From the NCBI RefSeq assembly GCF_014803405.1, contig NZ_JACYFG010000006.1, positions 689,501-753,500 of the forward strand: a stretch of DNA of 64,000 bases, in the 5' to 3' direction. Below are positions 63,756 through 64,000 of this stretch, piece after piece. Position numbers and translations under genes: made by a program. Each line of letters starts with the position of its first letter. Positions within the stretch are counted from its first letter, which is position 1. Source of the DNA: Pelagicoccus enzymogenes. Lineage in GTDB: Bacteria; Verrucomicrobiota; Verrucomicrobiia; Opitutales; Opitutaceae. Under the pieces are notes generated by a model that was not told the DNA's origin, did not search any database, and saw only the letters and a program-made list of their open reading frames with translations.

Positions 63756-64000
63756 CAGGAGCGACCTCGGTCGCGATCCACAGGTAGCGTCTGGAGGGAC
63801 GGGTTCCACCCCTTCCTCGCGGCCACTCTCTCCAAAAACGTCAAGCGCGCCGCCTCCTCGCTCACCAGCCGCTCGGCCTCCCTTTCCAAACGCAAGGAAC
63901 TCCCCTCTTCCCGCACCAAGCAGCCCCATCCCACCGGTACCTCCCCCAGGTTCTTGAGCACCCCCTCCTCCACTACCAGATAGCAAAAGTTCGCCGCCCC
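63752..64000 (-). CDS. Partial gene, 3' end; MmcB-like nuclease family suggested
   Basis: The last 82 codons of a leftward gene whose start is beyond the right edge. NFCYLVVEEGVLKNLGEVP and VGWGCLVREEGSSLRL resemble the C-terminal part of MmcB-like / PD-(D/E)XK putative DNA-repair proteins. The last 19 residues (GWNPSLQTLPVDRDRGRSC) are encoded by two REP-like elements (63757-63777, 63793-63816), so the C-terminus has probably been lengthened by repeat insertion. Confidence 0.55.
   Translation of the reverse strand, partial: GAANFCYLVVEEGVLKNLGEVPVGWGCLVREEGSSLRLEREAERLVSEEAARLTFLERVAARKGWNPSLQTLPVDRDRGRSC
63757..63816. repeat. REP-like elements, types A and C, inside a gene end
   Basis: AGGAGCGACCTCGGTCGCGA (63757-63776) is type A. 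GGAGGGACGGGTTCCACCCC followed by TTCC (63793-63816) is type C. Both are read through by the converging partial gene. Confidence 0.65.

Noticed and set aside
1-64000. tRNA, rRNA, CRISPR array, integrase or transposase
   Set aside because: I looked for GGTTCGAATC-type tRNA arms, regular spacer arrays and transposase motifs and saw none.

Overview
This window looks like chromosomal DNA from a free-living Verrucomicrobiota bacterium, most likely class Opitutia (a Puniceicoccales or Pelagicoccus-like relative). The clues are a DUF1592/DUF1552 'planctomycete cytochrome' gene pair, a formylglycine sulfatase, a GH10 xylanase with a C-terminal 'SxDLxxW' domain typical of secreted verrucomicrobial proteins, GC-rich DNA, many genes without a strong Shine-Dalgarno sequence, and frequent ATGA stop/start overlaps. 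No rRNA, tRNA, CRISPR array, phage or insertion sequence was recognised. Genes are dense and no gene-free gap exceeds about 300 bases.

Layout. 1-6.0 kb: start of a lipoprotein gene, then DUF1592 (three c-type haem sites), Tat-exported DUF1552 and a secreted ankyrin protein. 6.1-12.6 kb: esterase-like hydrolase, SLC13-type permease, beta-helix lipoprotein, sulfatase, TonB-C protein. 12.8-21.1 kb: small secreted protein, nitronate monooxygenase, FKBP isomerase, MFS permease, two unknowns, AAC(3)-fold acetyltransferase, GH10 xylanase. 21.2-24.8 kb: small membrane protein, MscS channel, azurin with two coupled genes, PpnP. 25.0-29.3 kb: pyruvate formate-lyase, its activase and an OFA-family transporter, an anaerobic-energy operon. 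29.6-34.3 kb: two chemoreceptors around a cupin/rhodanese pair and a thiol-redox protein. 34.6-37.5 kb: TPR protein, DUF2959 lipoprotein, GT4 glycosyltransferase. 37.7-45.4 kb: MoxR ATPase, DUF58, a large transglutaminase-like membrane protein, then a secreted protein with seven perfect His/Cys repeats. 45.4-49.8 kb: MscS-like channel and a four-gene coupled operon (DUF4174, GPH-type MFS, SDR, lipocalin). 49.9-54.3 kb: an AttEFGH-like ABC export operon. 54.4-64.0 kb: an orphan, FG-GAP and TPR proteins, HolA, a UbiB-type kinase with a phasin-like partner, a low-molecular-weight phosphatase, a fructosamine-kinase-like protein, UppP, and the end of a gene running off the window.

Three observations stand out. 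First, the protein at 43048-45354 carries seven tandem 22-23 residue units in which H-x-H-x3-C-G-H and a Trp nine residues after the Cys are invariant. It looks like an uncharacterised extracellular metal-binding repeat, placed directly after a MoxR/DUF58/transglutaminase cassette. Second, many intergenic gaps hold REP-like palindromes of at least four related types, and two of them appear to have lengthened the 3' ends of neighbouring genes. Third, the octamer CGTATCCA/TGGATACG occurs 16 times by hand count, roughly nine times my estimate of the chance number, on both strands and mostly inside genes, which resembles an uptake-type or architecture-type genome signal.
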